NCBI GenBank assembly: GCA_963821885.1
Contig: CAWGFN010000001.1
Coordinates: 248,001-312,000, forward strand
Origin: Oleiagrimonas sp963821885
GTDB lineage: Bacteria; Pseudomonadota; Gammaproteobacteria; Xanthomonadales; Rhodanobacteraceae
Length of the DNA: 64,000 nucleotides
Direction of reading: 5' to 3'
A program made the translations under genes and the position numbers. Below, piece after piece: positions 9,092 through 17,819 of this stretch. Under the pieces are notes generated by a model that saw only the letters and a list, made by a program, of their open reading frames with translations, searched no databases and was not told where the DNA came from. How positions within the stretch are numbered: position 1 is the stretch's first letter; every line of letters begins with the position of its first letter.

Positions 9092-9442
9092 TCAGTGCGC
9101 CTGCTGCGGATCCGTGTTGTTGCCGGCCGGCGTGTTGAGCACGCTGTGGATCACGCGGTTGCGCTCGAAGTAGACGATGTAGCCCGGGTACTCCCAGCGG
9201 TGGATCACCGGATGCCTGGGGCTGTCACCGCCGCGCGCGTCAAGCTTGCGCGTCGGCGCGCCGAAGGTCTTCTCGACCTGGGCCATGGTCATGCCGCGGG
9301 TGGGCATGTTCATGGTGTGCTCGGTGTGCACGCGCTTGAGCAGGACGTTGTCCTGGGTGCCGGCCCGGACGGGCGCGCTTGCGCTTGCGCCGATCACGAG
9401 CGCGAGCGCCAGCGCCGGCAGGGTCATCAGTTGCTTGTACAT
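9092..9442 (-). CDS. Small exported protein, BamE/SmpA-like
   Basis: 116 aa with a signal peptide (ALALALVIGASASAPVRA). The mature part resembles the BamE/OmlA alpha-beta fold: RGMTMAQVEKTFGAPTRKL (a helix after a MTxxxVxxxFGxP turn) then VIHRWEYPGYIVYFERNRVI (two strands). It lacks a lipobox cysteine, so it is probably soluble in the periplasm rather than a BAM lipoprotein. ATG 9442 has a GGAG site upstream; the frame extends to 9469 without support. Function is unknown. It heads the aguA run. Confidence 0.75.
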   Translation of the reverse strand: MYKQLMTLPALALALVIGASASAPVRAGTQDNVLLKRVHTEHTMNMPTRGMTMAQVEKTFGAPTRKLDARGGDSPRHPVIHRWEYPGYIVYFERNRVIHSVLNTPAGNNTDPQQAH

Positions 9443-9570
9443 GGGTGGAACTCCGCACGAATGCGCCATGGCGCCAACGCGACCGTTTTAGCAGATGTGT
9501 GTCGGCTTATCCATGGCGGACAGCGACTTCCATGATGTTCTTCAATGTTCTTCGCGGAAGCCGGACACGA

Positions 9571-9596
9571 AAAAGGGCCGCCCATGGCGACCCTTT
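9571..9596 (-). terminator. Intrinsic terminator of rpmJ
   Basis: On the minus strand AAGGGTCGCC-ATG-GGCGGCCCTT forms a 10-bp stem (one G.U pair) followed by a T-run, 27 bp after the rpmJ stop. Confidence 0.8.
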
Positions 9597-9622
9597 CACG
9601 CAAGCTTCGGCAATGGCCGCGA

Positions 9623-9748
9623 TCAGCGCTGGCGCGCCTTGAAACGCGGGTTGCTCTTGCAGATCACGAACACCTTGCCGCGACGACGCACGACCTTGCA
9701 GTCGCGGTGGCGCTGCTTGGCAGACTTGAGCGAGGACAGGACCTTCAC
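9623..9748 (-). CDS. rpmJ: 50S ribosomal protein bL36, zinc-free (type B/YkgO-like) form
   Basis: A 41-aa protein starting MKVLSSLKSAKQRHRDC and ending KSNPRFKARQR, too short for most gene finders. It uses a GTG start at 9748 with GGGAG eight bases upstream. Canonical L36 carries a C-x2-C...C-x4-H zinc site. Here only Cys17 and Cys30 remain and the first cysteine position is not Cys, as in E. coli YkgO, the C-minus paralogue that replaces the zinc form under zinc shortage. In many Xanthomonadales this is the only L36. A hairpin terminator follows. Confidence 0.93.
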   Translation of the reverse strand: MKVLSSLKSAKQRHRDCKVVRRRGKVFVICKSNPRFKARQR

Positions 9749-9852
9749 GGCAAAACTCCCGAATGGTTACGAAATACGGATGTACAAGCCGCCCATTGTA
9801 GCCAGCATGATTCGTGTATACAAGGGGTTGGCGGGTGCATCGATGCACGTTC

Positions 9853-10770
9853 TCAGGCGGCCCCGGCGGCGCCATGCAGTCCGTCGATCATGCCGAGGAA
9901 GCGCTCCAGGACCGGACCCGGATGTTCGCCGCGGGTGGCCACGCCGAGCATCAGGAATGCGTCGGGGTCGGCCAGTTGCACCATTTTCACCGCCTCCAGC
10001 TTCACCGCCTGCAGTGACGATGGCACCAGGGCCGCGCCGATGCCCGCCGAGACCAGGGCCAGCAGTCCGGTCACCTGCTGCGCCTCCTGCACGATGGCGG
10101 GATGGAAGCCGGCGCGCGAGGTGAGGGTCATCATGGCGTCGTACAGGGTCGTGCCGTAACGTCCGGGCTGGGCCACGAACGGGGTGTCGGCCAGGTCCCG
10201 CAAATGGACGCGGTCGCGCTCGGCCAGCGGGTGCGCCGCGGGCAGCGCGATCAGCATGCGCTCGCGGTCCAGCTCGCGGATATGCAACTGGTCGCGCCCG
10301 GCCAGATTGGGGGCCGGCAGCGCGCGCACGAAGCCGACATCGATCTGCCCGGCCAGCAGGGCCTCGTACTGCGCCGAGGTGTACATCTCGTTCAGCTCCA
10401 CCTGCACGCCCGGCGCCAACTGCGCGAACTGCAGCAGGGCGCGGGGCAGGGCGCGGTGAAAGGCCACCGAGACCGGATATCCCAGACGCAGGCGGCCGGC
10501 GAAGCCCGACGCCGCCTGGGTCACCGTGACCCGCGCCGACTCGGCCTGCGCCAGCAGCTTGCGTGCCTCCTCGAGGAACAGCCGCCCCGGCTCGGTCAGG
10601 CGCACGCGCCGCTTGGTGCGCTCGAGCAGGCGCACGCCCAGATCCTCTTCCAGGGCCCGGATCTGCTGCGACAGCGGCGGTTGCGAGATGTGCAGGTTCT
10701 GGGCCGCCCGCGTGAAGTTGAGCGTCTCGGCCACGGCGACGAAATAGCGCAGTTGTCTGAGGTTGAACAT
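9853..10770 (-). CDS. LysR-type transcriptional regulator
   Basis: About 305 aa. The N-terminal winged helix-turn-helix (FNLRQLRYFVAVAETLNFTRA, then QPPLSQQIRALEEDLG) is followed by a type-2 periplasmic-binding-like effector domain from about residue 90. The closest named group by eye is the BenM/CatM/HcaR set of aromatic-pathway regulators. Two in-frame ATGs (10770 and 10785) precede the HTH and neither has a good ribosome site; I took the inner one. The AT-rich stretch upstream (10770-10820) probably holds its promoter and autoregulatory site. No obvious target operon adjoins it. Confidence 0.9.
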   Translation of the reverse strand: MFNLRQLRYFVAVAETLNFTRAAQNLHISQPPLSQQIRALEEDLGVRLLERTKRRVRLTEPGRLFLEEARKLLAQAESARVTVTQAASGFAGRLRLGYPVSVAFHRALPRALLQFAQLAPGVQVELNEMYTSAQYEALLAGQIDVGFVRALPAPNLAGRDQLHIRELDRERMLIALPAAHPLAERDRVHLRDLADTPFVAQPGRYGTTLYDAMMTLTSRAGFHPAIVQEAQQVTGLLALVSAGIGAALVPSSLQAVKLEAVKMVQLADPDAFLMLGVATRGEHPGPVLERFLGMIDGLHGAAGAA

Positions 10771-10970
10771 ATATACGAGAAACATATTAATAGGCGCATA
10801 AAAATATATTTGAATGCGACTTCAGGCAAGCCTAGAATTCTCCCATCTCGCCGCCCCCTCCCCCCTGGAGGCGAGTACCCGCCTCGTCGGCGGCGCCCAC
10901 AAGCAGCCTCGATCCTCCTCCTCCCCCGATTCGAGCTGTGGCGCCCCGCGAGGCGATTTTTTTTGCCCGT
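10765..10970 (+). ncRNA. Candidate small structured RNA (unverified)
   Basis: In the 257-bp gap between the LysR gene and the next gene, a promoter-like pair TTGAAC...TATTAAT (16-bp spacer, about 10763-10792) is followed by a perfect hairpin GAGGCG-AGTACC-CGCCTC (10868-10885). A second interrupted stem, GGCGCC(C)ACA(A)GC with GCTGTGGCGCC (10892-10945), ends just before a run of eight T (about 10957-10964). Single-stranded parts are very C-rich (CCCCCTCCCCCC, CCTCCTCCTCCCCC), like Xanthomonas regulatory RNAs with C-rich loops. No protein is encoded. It could instead be the leader of the gene at 11043. Confidence 0.35.
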
Positions 10971-11042
10971 CATCCCGGGTTTCCCGCCCATCTCGCCATC
11001 CGACCGATTATCCTTGGCGCATCTTGGAAATCGAGGTGCTGG

Positions 11043-11378
11043 ATGAAAGTCATCGATGGTGTGATCGCGATCGCCGGACTGGCCACGCTGGTCCTGGCCG
11101 GCACGGTGGTGCTGCGTTCCCGTGACGCGTCACGTCATCACGGGCCGGCCGTGCCGATCGCCAGCATCCATGCCCCCGCGCCGCCCGACAGCGCCTTCCC
11201 GTCCTGCCTCGGCGAACCCGAGGGGGCGCCCCGCTGGCGCTGCCAGGTTGCCGTCGCACGGCAGCAGCAGCGTCTGCGTTGCTACGGGCAGCGCCTGTAC
11301 TACATCGGCGAATCCCGAAATGGTACCCAGACCTACTATCCCTGGCCCAGGCAGCTGAGCTGCTCCAGCCAGGGTTGA
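11043..11378 (+). CDS. Hypothetical small membrane-anchored or exported protein
   Basis: 111 aa starting MKVIDGVIAIAGLATLVLAGTV, a single N-terminal hydrophobic segment acting as signal or anchor. A Pro/Ala linker follows, then a cysteine-containing C-terminal part (FPSCLGEP, WRCQVAV, LRCYGQRLYYIG, LSCSSQ). Four cysteines suggest disulfides in the periplasm. ATG 11043 has GAGG upstream; the frame is open further upstream without support. I recognise no family. Confidence 0.6.
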   Translation: MKVIDGVIAIAGLATLVLAGTVVLRSRDASRHHGPAVPIASIHAPAPPDSAFPSCLGEPEGAPRWRCQVAVARQQQRLRCYGQRLYYIGESRNGTQTYYPWPRQLSCSSQG

Positions 11379-11557
11379 CGACGACCGCGATGCCGCGCAC
11401 ATTCATGCCGGAATTGCGTCGATGTCGGCCATGAGGCTTTGCTAGTCTTCCGTACCCGGGCGTGGCCGCGTTGCAGCGCCCCGGCATCTGGTCGGCGCGC
11501 GCGCCGGCCCGTACAGTGGAATCGTCGAACAGCGCCCGTCATGGAGATGATCTCGTG

Positions 11558-12799
11558 ATGCCCGAAGATACCCACGAGACCCCGGGCTGCCCGAACGGAC
11601 TGGACAGTGCCGCCGTGCTGGAGACCCTGCCGGTTTCGGTGATCGTGGTCGACCAGGAGGGTCGGCCGTGCGGCGCGAACGCGCCGGCGCGCCGACTGGC
11701 AGGCGTGGTCCATCCGGATCCGGAGGAAGGCCTGCGTCGGCTGGTCGCCGATTCGCCGATCTTCGCCGAGGGCCAGGACGGCTCCGGTCGACGCGATTGC
11801 GAGGACCGTTTCGATTGCATCGTCGACGGCGCCCAGGCCCTGAGCGTGACGCGGCAATGGCGCGTCACCGGCCAGGGCACGCTGACCAGCGTGACCCTGC
11901 GGCCGGCGCGCAGCGGCGACGCGGGGACCGGCGTCCAGGCCATGCCGCTGGAGGGCAAGTCCGCCCAGGAACAGCAGAGCATGATCCACGCCGAGAAACT
12001 GGCCACGGTCGGCCAGCTCGCCGCGGGCATGGCCCACGAGATCAACAACCCGATCTGCTACGTGCAGTCCAACCTCGGCACGCTGGGCGATTACCTCAAC
12101 AAGCTGTTCGGGCTGATCGAGCTGAGCGACCAGCTGATGCGCGACGCCAGCCTGGATGGCGAGCAACGCCTCGAGGCGCTGGACATGCGCAAGCAGGCCG
12201 ACGACTACCAGCTCATCGCCGAGGACCTGCCGGCACTGCTCGAGGAATCGCGCGAGGGCGTCGAGCGCATCCGCCAGATCGTGCAGAACCTGCGCGATTT
12301 CTCGCGACTGGACCCGACCGAGAGTTTCCGCCTGTTCGACGTCCACCAGGCCATCGAGACGACCCTGGACATCGTGCGCAGCCTTGGCGGCGGACGCATC
12401 CGCTTCGCCACCTATTTCGAGCAGCTGCCGCTGATCGAGTGCAACCCCACCGAGCTCAACCAGGTCTTCATGAACATCCTGGTCAACGCGACCCAGGCCG
12501 TGGACGAGGACGGCGCCATCGAGGTGCACACCGAAAGCCTGCCCGACGGGGACGGCGTGCGGATCCGCTTCACCGACAACGGTTGCGGCATGGACGACGC
12601 CACCCGCGCGCGGATCTTCGAGCCGTTCTACACCACCAAGGAAGTGGGCCAGGGCACCGGCCTGGGCCTGTCCATCAGCTACGGCATCATCAACAAGCAT
12701 GGCGGACGCATCGACGTGGAGTCCGCCCCCGGCAAGGGCACCACGTTCGAGATCACGCTGCCGCTGCGCCAGGCAGACACGCACCAGGAGAACACATGA
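11558..12799 (+). CDS. Sensor histidine kinase with N-terminal PAS-like domain
   Basis: About 413 aa, no membrane segment, so cytosolic. A PAS-like region (residues about 20-125, LETLPVSVIVVDQEGRPCGAN) is followed by a dimerisation helix with phospho-acceptor His160 in GMAHEINNP. The ATPase domain has N box NQVFMNILVNATQAV, G1 DNGCGM, F box FEPFYTTK and G2 GQGTGLGLSISYG. An upstream GGAG better spaces a GTG at 11555, one codon before the ATG, and either may be used. The stop overlaps the next start (ATGA), coupling it to the response regulator. Confidence 0.9.
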   Translation: MPEDTHETPGCPNGLDSAAVLETLPVSVIVVDQEGRPCGANAPARRLAGVVHPDPEEGLRRLVADSPIFAEGQDGSGRRDCEDRFDCIVDGAQALSVTRQWRVTGQGTLTSVTLRPARSGDAGTGVQAMPLEGKSAQEQQSMIHAEKLATVGQLAAGMAHEINNPICYVQSNLGTLGDYLNKLFGLIELSDQLMRDASLDGEQRLEALDMRKQADDYQLIAEDLPALLEESREGVERIRQIVQNLRDFSRLDPTESFRLFDVHQAIETTLDIVRSLGGGRIRFATYFEQLPLIECNPTELNQVFMNILVNATQAVDEDGAIEVHTESLPDGDGVRIRFTDNGCGMDDATRARIFEPFYTTKEVGQGTGLGLSISYGIINKHGGRIDVESAPGKGTTFEITLPLRQADTHQENT

Positions 12800-13383
12800 T
12801 GAACGCGGAATCGAAGGCCAACGCCAGCTATGCCGTCCTGGTCCTGGACGACGAGCCGGCCATCGTCAAGGCGATGACCCGCGTGATCGCACGGATGCCC
12901 TCCGAATGGCTCGAGGGGCGCTGCGAGGTGCATGGCTACAACGACCCCGACGAGGCGCTGGCCAGCATGCGCGAGCGCGACTACGACCTCATCATCTCCG
13001 ACCTGCGCATGCCGCGCATGGGCGGGCTGGAGTTCCTGCGCCAGACCCTGGACATCCAGCCCGACGCCATGCGCATCGTGATCAGCGGCCACGCCGACCT
13101 GCCCACGGTGATGTCGGCGGTCAACGATGCCGGCGTGTTCCGTTTCATCAACAAGCCGTGGAACGACACCGAGCTGCACATGGGCGTGGCGCAGGCCCTG
13201 CGCAACTGCATGCTGCAGCGCGAGAACAAGCACCTGGCCGACCTGGTGCGCGAGCAGCGCAGCACCATCTCGCGCCAGGAAGAGGCCCTGCGCGACCTGG
13301 AAACGGAGAGCCCCGGCATCACCCACGTGGAGCGCGACGAGACCGGCGCGATCATGCTGGACGAAAGCGACCTGGACGACTGA
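12796..13383 (+). CDS. Response regulator with REC domain and helical tail
   Basis: 195 aa. The receiver domain (residues about 12-135) has acidic pair DDE, phospho-acceptor Asp69 in IISDLRMP and Lys120 in FRFINKPW. The rest is a charged helical tail (EQRSTISRQEEALRDLE) ending in an acidic stretch, with no DNA-binding or enzymatic output domain. It probably signals by protein contact. GGAG lies upstream and the start overlaps the kinase stop. Its REC resembles the C-terminal REC of the convergent EAL protein (SGHADLPTVMSAVNDAGV versus SGYADLGVVTEAINGGAV), suggesting one signalling circuit. Confidence 0.9.
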   Translation: MMNAESKANASYAVLVLDDEPAIVKAMTRVIARMPSEWLEGRCEVHGYNDPDEALASMRERDYDLIISDLRMPRMGGLEFLRQTLDIQPDAMRIVISGHADLPTVMSAVNDAGVFRFINKPWNDTELHMGVAQALRNCMLQRENKHLADLVREQRSTISRQEEALRDLETESPGITHVERDETGAIMLDESDLDD

Positions 13384-13395
13384 GCTCCCGCGTCC

Positions 13396-15519
13396 TCAGG
13401 ACTGCCGCTCCACCTCCGGGGTCTTGCCCTGGCGTGCCATGCGCATGGCTTCGTGCAGGGTCTTGCGCAGATCCTCGTCCTTCCACGGCTTGGTCAGGAA
13501 GCGATAGACCGCGCCGCCGTTGATGGCCTCGGTGACCACGCCGAGATCGGCGTATCCGCTGAGGATCATGCGTATCGTGTGCGGGTGGGTCTCCTTGACC
13601 CGGCCGAGGAACTCGGTGCCCTTGCCGTCGGGCATGCGGTGGTCGGAGACCACCACGTGGATGGGATGCGTGCCGAGAATCTCGAAGGCCTCCTTGAAGG
13701 TCGAGGCGGTGAATATCTTGTAGCCGTCGCGGCGCAGCAGCCGGGCCAGCGCCCGCAGCACGTTCTGTTCGTCGTCGACCAGCAGGATCGCGCCGCCCTG
13801 GTCGTCGCCCATTTCCTCGCGCGGGCGCAGGGCAGGGCGGCGCAACATCGCCAGCATGGCGTCGGCGGCCACCGGCTTGCTGAAGAAATTGCCCTGCACG
13901 AATTCGCAGCCGTTGCGCTCCAGGAAGGCCAGCTGCACCGGCTTCTCCACGCCTTCGGCGACCACCGTGAACCCGAACTCGTGCGCCAGGCCGATCACCG
14001 CGCGCGAGATGCGCGCCGCGCTGACGTCCTCGGGCACGGCGGCGACAAAGGAGCGATCGATCTTCAGCCGGTTCACCGGCAGGCGCTGCAGGTGACCGAG
14101 GCTGGACTGGCCGATACCGAAATCGTCCATCGCCAGCTTGACCCCGATCTTGCGCAACTCGCGCATGACCGACGCCACGTGCTCGACGTTGGTCATGATC
14201 ACGTCCTCGGTCAGCTCCAGCTCCAGCAGGCGCGCGGGCAGGCGGGAACGGTGCAGGGCGCGGGTGACGTCCTCGATCAGCTGGAACCCGCGCATCTGCA
14301 GGCCGGACACGTTGACCGACATGACGAAATCGCCGACGCCCTGGTCCAGCCACTGGCGCGCCTGCATGCAGGCATGGTTGAGCACCCACTGGCCGATGTC
14401 GGCGATCATGCCGAAATCCTCGGCCAGGCTGATGAAGCGCTCGGGCATCACCAGGCCCAGTTCCGGGCTGCGCCAGCGCACCAGCGCCTCCATGCCGGTG
14501 ATCTCGCGCTTGGCGGCGTCGATCACGGGCTGGTAATGCAGCACCAGCTCCTCGCGCTGCACCGCGCCGTGCAGGTGCGCGCCGACCTTGAGCCGGGCGT
14601 CGAGCTGGTCGCGCTGCTCCTGGGTGAACACGCGGATGCTGTCGCCACCGCTCTCCTGCTTGGCCGCGCGCGCCGCCGAGGACGCCTGCAGCAGCAGTTC
14701 CTGCACGCTGGTGGCGGTGTCGGGGAAACAGGACACGCCGATGCTGGCCGTCATTCGCAGCTGCAGCGGCCCCACGTCGACCGGCTCGCCGATCACTTCC
14801 AGCAACTGCTGGGCCAGCTCCCCCTGGTCCTGCACGGACGACTCGTCGACCACCGCGACGATGAATTCGTCGCCGGCCAGGCGGCAGACCAGCTTGCGGT
14901 TGCCGACATGGTCGGCCAGACGGTCGGCGACCTGGCGGATCACCCGGTCGCCGGCGTCGAAGCCGTAGGCCTCGTTGAGGACACCGAACTTGTCGATGTC
15001 CACGTAGCACACCAGTATCCGGTAGCAGCGGTTGATGGCCTGTGAAAGCTCGACCGAGAGGTTCTCCTCCAGCACCTCGATGCGCGGCAGGTCGGACACC
15101 GGGTCGTGGGTGGCGAGGTAGTTGCGCGAGGCCTCGCTCTCCACCTGGCGGCTGATGTCGGCCAGGGTGCACACCGCATGCGTGGGCGTGCCCTGGTCAT
15201 CGTTCATGATGCGCAGCTTGAGCGAGCACCACAGCGTGCTGCCGTCCGCGCGCTGGTACGGCCCGCTGGTTTCCGCCACCGAGGTCCTGGTGCGCAAGCC
15301 TTCGAGGATCGGCGCGAAGGTAGCCGGCTCGCCGATACCCTCGTCCCAGGTACGGTTGAGCAAGGTATCCCGGCTGCACCCGAGGATCTGTTCGGCCGAC
15401 GCGTTCACGCCGACGATGCGCAGGCTGCCAGACACCAGTTCGACCAGAAGCAGGGCCGTCGGGCTGGACTGGAAACTGCGTTCGAAAACCCTGTCGTCCA
15501 CCGGCTCCGGACTGTTCAT
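13396..15519 (-). CDS. PAS-GGDEF-EAL-REC c-di-GMP signalling protein
   Basis: 707 aa. Order: PAS (about 10-130), degenerate GGDEF (about 140-300, signature AGDEF in RLAGDEFIV), EAL phosphodiesterase (about 310-555) and a C-terminal receiver (about 570-695). EAL residues for catalysis are present: EALVRW, NVSGLQ, ELTEDV, MDDFG, KIDRSF and AEGVE. The first Gly of GGDEF is Ala, so cyclase activity is doubtful and the domain may be regulatory. The REC has DDE, Asp in VVSDHRMP and Lys in FLTKPW. A C-terminal REC is unusual for this class. It is convergent with the kinase/regulator pair with a 12-bp gap. Confidence 0.9.
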   Translation of the reverse strand: MNSPEPVDDRVFERSFQSSPTALLLVELVSGSLRIVGVNASAEQILGCSRDTLLNRTWDEGIGEPATFAPILEGLRTRTSVAETSGPYQRADGSTLWCSLKLRIMNDDQGTPTHAVCTLADISRQVESEASRNYLATHDPVSDLPRIEVLEENLSVELSQAINRCYRILVCYVDIDKFGVLNEAYGFDAGDRVIRQVADRLADHVGNRKLVCRLAGDEFIVAVVDESSVQDQGELAQQLLEVIGEPVDVGPLQLRMTASIGVSCFPDTATSVQELLLQASSAARAAKQESGGDSIRVFTQEQRDQLDARLKVGAHLHGAVQREELVLHYQPVIDAAKREITGMEALVRWRSPELGLVMPERFISLAEDFGMIADIGQWVLNHACMQARQWLDQGVGDFVMSVNVSGLQMRGFQLIEDVTRALHRSRLPARLLELELTEDVIMTNVEHVASVMRELRKIGVKLAMDDFGIGQSSLGHLQRLPVNRLKIDRSFVAAVPEDVSAARISRAVIGLAHEFGFTVVAEGVEKPVQLAFLERNGCEFVQGNFFSKPVAADAMLAMLRRPALRPREEMGDDQGGAILLVDDEQNVLRALARLLRRDGYKIFTASTFKEAFEILGTHPIHVVVSDHRMPDGKGTEFLGRVKETHPHTIRMILSGYADLGVVTEAINGGAVYRFLTKPWKDEDLRKTLHEAMRMARQGKTPEVERQS

Positions 15520-15738
15520 CGCGGTTGCGCCCCTGTTGCACCCATGCATGGTTCCCGGTGTTCGTCACCGCCCCGGGCCAGGCCGGTCACGGCCTGTGGA
15601 CCCGGGCGAACACGGCCCGTTTACGGTACACCCAGCCGCAGCGTTTGTGCATGAATCGCGCCACCCATGCGCATGCTTCGTTGCAGTCATGCACAATGGA
15701 TCACATCCTGCCTGCTGCCTTGTGGATATCGCCTGGCG

Positions 15739-16824
15739 ATGAATGCCTCCCATGAACTCGCGCCACTGCTTGTCGCGCTTCGGGACCTGAAGCCGGGAGC
15801 AGGGCAAGCGGCCCTGATCACCCTGACGCACACCCGCGGCGCCACCTTCCGCCCGGTCGGCACGCGCATGCTGGTGCGCGCCGACGGCAGCACGGTGTGC
15901 GAGCTGTCCGGCGGCTGCCCGCAGCGCGACATCGTCGCCCACGCCCTCGATGCCATGGCGCTCGGCCAGGTGCGGCGGGTGCGCTACGACGCCGAATCGG
16001 GCCTGGACGTGCTGATGGAGATGGGCTGCGGCGGCGAGCTCGAGGTGCTGGTCGAGCCGCTGGATGGCTCCAGCGAACTGGCCTATGCCGATGCCCTGGC
16101 CACCTGTCTGGAGCGCCGACTCGAGGGCTGCATGGCCACGGTCTGCGCCCGCGACGGCGTGCCGGCGCCGACCCGCCACGCGGTCTGGTGCGGCGAGGCA
16201 CTGCTGCACGACGGACTCGACGATGCCGTCCTGATGGACGCGCTGCGGCCGCATCTGGCGAACCTCCCCGAGCGTCCCGCCAGCATCGCGGTGACGACCG
16301 CCGAGGCCCGCTACGACGTGCTCCTGGAACGCATCGTCCCGCCGCCGGCGCTGGTGGTGATCGGGTCCAGCACCACCGCGCAGGCGCTCCTGCCGCTGGC
16401 CCAGGACCTGGGCTGGCCAACGACCCTGGTCGACTTCGATGCCGATCGACTGGATGCCGTTGCCGTTCCTCCGGGCACCCGCAGGGTATGCGCGCCGCCC
16501 GCGTCCTGGATCGACGCCGTGCGCCCGGACGCGGCCACCGCCGTCATCGTCATGACCCACAGCCTGCACAAGGATGCCGACTACCTGGCCAGCCTGGGCG
16601 ACCTGCCGTTGGCCTACGTGGGCCTGCTGGGCGCGCGCGGCCGCGTGCGCCGGGTGCTTGAGCTGGCCGGCGTCGACGGACGCACGATCCACGGCCCGGT
16701 CGGACTGGACATTGGCGCGGAAAGCCCCGGTGAGATCGCTCTCTCGATCGTGGCTGAAATCCTCGCCGTGGTCCGCGGCCGTCCGGGACACCCACTCAGT
16801 GACGGCGACGGAGCGATCCATTGA
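15739..16824 (+). CDS. XdhC/CoxI family molybdenum-hydroxylase maturation protein
   Basis: 361 aa. XdhC proteins bind and help sulfurate the molybdenum cofactor and deliver it to xanthine-dehydrogenase-family enzymes. The N-terminal XdhC/CoxI domain has GATFRPVGTRMLV, ELSGGCPQRDIVAHA (conserved Cys) and EMGCGGELEVLVEP. The C-terminal Rossmann domain has VVIGSSTTAQALLPLA, MTHSLHKDADYLA and YVGLLGARGRVRR. ATG 15739 is chosen over the longer frame. Its stop overlaps the TTG start of the MocA-like gene, and the IorAB-type enzyme it should serve lies downstream. Confidence 0.9.
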   Translation: MNASHELAPLLVALRDLKPGAGQAALITLTHTRGATFRPVGTRMLVRADGSTVCELSGGCPQRDIVAHALDAMALGQVRRVRYDAESGLDVLMEMGCGGELEVLVEPLDGSSELAYADALATCLERRLEGCMATVCARDGVPAPTRHAVWCGEALLHDGLDDAVLMDALRPHLANLPERPASIAVTTAEARYDVLLERIVPPPALVVIGSSTTAQALLPLAQDLGWPTTLVDFDADRLDAVAVPPGTRRVCAPPASWIDAVRPDAATAVIVMTHSLHKDADYLASLGDLPLAYVGLLGARGRVRRVLELAGVDGRTIHGPVGLDIGAESPGEIALSIVAEILAVVRGRPGHPLSDGDGAIH

Positions 16825-17420
16825 CGGCCGGCACGGGCGCGCCGGCGATCGTTCTGCTCGCGGCGGGCGCGGGGCGACGCTTCGGCGACGTCAAGCAGGT
16901 CCAGGACATCGGCGGCGAACCGATGTGCCGCCGCGCGGCCCGTCGCCTGCTGGCCTTCGGACACCCGCTGGTGACGGTGACCGGCGCGCACGCGGACGCC
17001 GTCGCCGCGGCACTTGAAGGCCTGTCGCTCGAGATCGCGCACAACGCGGACTGGTCGCAGGGCCTGGGCAGCTCGATCGCCCGAGGCGTGCGCCAGGTGC
17101 GGGCCAGCCACGCCGGAGTCTCCGGCATCCTGGTCTGCCTGGCCGACCAGCCCCTGATCGAGGACGGCCATTACCGGCGCATGCTCGAGCGCCATCGACA
17201 GGCGCCGGACCGCCTGCTGTGCACGCGTCACGATGCGGTGACCGGTCCGCCGGTGCTTTTCCCCGCCGACTGCCTCGCCGAGTTGGCGCACTGGAAAGGC
17301 CGCGGCGCGCACGCGCTGCTGGAACGCGAGGCCGGGCGCGTCGAGGCCCTCGAGGTGCCCGACTACCTGGACGTGGACACGCCGGAGGACCTGGCGCTGG
17401 CACGAGCCCGGCTCGCCTGA
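16821..17420 (+). CDS. MocA-like molybdenum cofactor cytidylyltransferase family protein
   Basis: 199 aa nucleotidyltransferase. VLLAAGAGRRFGDVKQV is the nucleotide-binding LAAGxxxRxG...K loop, and CLADQPLIEDGHYR carries the metal-binding Asp. MocA makes molybdopterin cytosine dinucleotide, the cofactor form used by many bacterial hydroxylases like the one encoded next. The start is TTG, overlapping the XdhC stop (TTGA), with GGAG seven bases upstream, so translation is coupled. The substrate (CTP) is inferred from context. Confidence 0.87.
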   Translation: MTAGTGAPAIVLLAAGAGRRFGDVKQVQDIGGEPMCRRAARRLLAFGHPLVTVTGAHADAVAAALEGLSLEIAHNADWSQGLGSSIARGVRQVRASHAGVSGILVCLADQPLIEDGHYRRMLERHRQAPDRLLCTRHDAVTGPPVLFPADCLAELAHWKGRGAHALLEREAGRVEALEVPDYLDVDTPEDLALARARLA

Positions 17421-17819
17421 ACGCCAGGGCACGACCTGGCCTGGCTACCCGGCCGATGGACAGGGCAGGCCCGGTCGGTGCCATAATGAAATTTCGGACG
17501 CGGAGGCTTTCAACACCGGCCACCGCGCGCCATCCAGGCAAAGCGGATCGGGCTATCCCCCATGCAGGCCGAACGATCGCCGGACACCGACAGGACCACC
17601 AGGCCGCGGGCCCGTGGTGCCCGCGCGCGCGCCACACGCACGCATCGAATCCGCCTGAACCCATCGCATCGATCGCACGCCGCGCCTCGCGCGCGGCTGG
17701 CGCATGTCCGCGCCTGGGGTCATACCTGACCCGTGCATCCCGTGCACGGCGTGATGCCCGCTGGCGCGGGCTTGATCGCGCCGCCCCGTCAGACCCAGGC
17801 ACAAACGAGGTTGCCGCCC
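17421..17819. other. 399-bp gap before the oxidoreductase genes
   Basis: No convincing coding region. The first part has a locally AT-richer patch (CCATAATGAAATTTC near 17481) that may be a promoter for the two-subunit enzyme downstream. The remainder is GC-rich with short CGCGCGC runs, and I see no terminator or repeat family. Confidence 0.4.

Noticed and set aside
10938..10969. The T8 run before 11043 as a terminator of the LysR gene
   Set aside because: LysR is transcribed away from it on the other strand; the run only makes sense for a plus-strand transcript.
11336..12784. A 482-residue minus-strand open frame opposite the histidine kinase
   Set aside because: Antisense shadow; the plus strand has all kinase boxes and a good ribosome site.
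13396..15519. Active diguanylate cyclase assignment
   Set aside because: The signature is AGDEF and surrounding residues are weak, while the EAL residues are complete, so phosphodiesterase activity is favoured.
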